The translations under genes were made by a program, and so were the position numbers. From assembly GCF_019392195.1 (NCBI RefSeq), contig NZ_JAHXKI010000002.1:1426001-1490000 (forward strand): 64,000 bases of DNA. Direction: 5' to 3'. Below the pieces are notes generated by a model that was given only the letters and a program-made list of their open reading frames with translations, did not search any database and was not told the origin of the DNA. Positions 63,932 through 64,000 of this stretch are shown piece after piece. The stretch comes from Marinobacter sp. F4206 (lineage in GTDB: Bacteria; Pseudomonadota; Gammaproteobacteria; Pseudomonadales; Oleiphilaceae). Position 1 is the stretch's first letter; the number at the start of each line of letters is the position of its first letter.

Positions 63932-64000
63932 TTACAACAAATCATCCAGGTTCATGGTATCCACCTCTGCCTTCTGGTCATCCCAGAAGGTGCCAAGCTG
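63932..64000 (-). CDS. C-terminal end of an upstream gene, likely the TRAP partner
   Basis: Only the last 22 codons are in the window (ending ...FWDDQKAEVDTMNLDDLL). The stop is six bases before the TRAP permease start, so it is certainly co-transcribed. It could be the DctP-like binding protein or another subunit; the fragment is too short to tell. Confidence 0.5.
   Translation of the reverse strand, partial: QLGTFWDDQKAEVDTMNLDDLL

Noticed and set aside
1-64000. tRNA, rRNA, CRISPR array, integron attC sites or prophage
   Set aside because: None seen on reading both strands; no regularly spaced repeats and no structural phage genes.

Overview
The window looks like a chromosomal segment of a marine gammaproteobacterium, most likely Marinobacter or a close relative. 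This is inferred from gene content and protein likeness only. The supports are the conserved rsmD / ftsY-ftsE-ftsX-rpoH block, the yrfG-hslR-hslO-pckA block arranged as in enteric bacteria, a proteobacterial dedicated sortase system typical of marine species, a TRAP transporter, and stand-alone acyl-CoA-binding and DUF3422 proteins. No rRNA, tRNA or CRISPR array was seen.

Layout. 1-8.1 kb: the end of a probable MAPEG gene, a small membrane stress protein, an acyltransferase, then a complete sortase / sortase-target pair divergent from its response regulator and histidine kinase. 8.1-17.5 kb: DUF815 ATPase, methylglyoxal synthase, thioredoxin 2, a diguanylate cyclase with three tandem solute-binding domains, cysteine synthase, a periplasmic glycerophosphodiesterase behind a Pho-box-like site, and a lipase pair. 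17.5-26.5 kb: an accessory island. A one-direction CoA catabolic operon (CoA-transferase, two MaoC hydratases, acyl-CoA ligase, two crotonases, one of them frameshifted) is bracketed on the left by a 30-bp relic of an IS3-type end and on the right by a nearly whole but frame-broken IS3 element. 26.5-29.3 kb: two glycosyltransferases and an O-antigen ligase-like protein, abutting the IS. 29.8-33.6 kb: an orphan ABC/urea-type binding protein, a DUF4442 thioesterase-like protein, an acyl-CoA-binding protein and a free-standing integrase SAM-like domain.

33.8-43.6 kb: a TonB-dependent receptor faces a long minus-strand gene train. Its promoter-proximal part is a signalling set (YfiR, CHASE8-type histidine kinase, receiver, receiver-GGDEF-EAL). 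Its distal part is an unusual metabolic trio: a ThDP-dependent acetolactate-synthase-like enzyme and two diverged citrate-synthase-fold proteins that have lost catalytic residues in complementary places. 43.9-49 kb: greB, a two-component system, hyi and glxR-like genes. 49-60.5 kb: the housekeeping cell-division / heat-shock / repair blocks, a delta-9 desaturase with a FabR/DesT-like operator across its promoter, mutM, the Hsp15/Hsp33 genes and ATP-type PEP carboxykinase with a structured leader. 60.5-64 kb: a small membrane protein, a methyltransferase and a TRAP permease with its partner gene cut by the window edge.

The most promising undescribed items are the paired citrate-synthase-like proteins with their ThDP enzyme, the IS-bracketed CoA operon, and the triple-sensor diguanylate cyclase. 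All functional statements rest on motif reading by eye; no database search was run.
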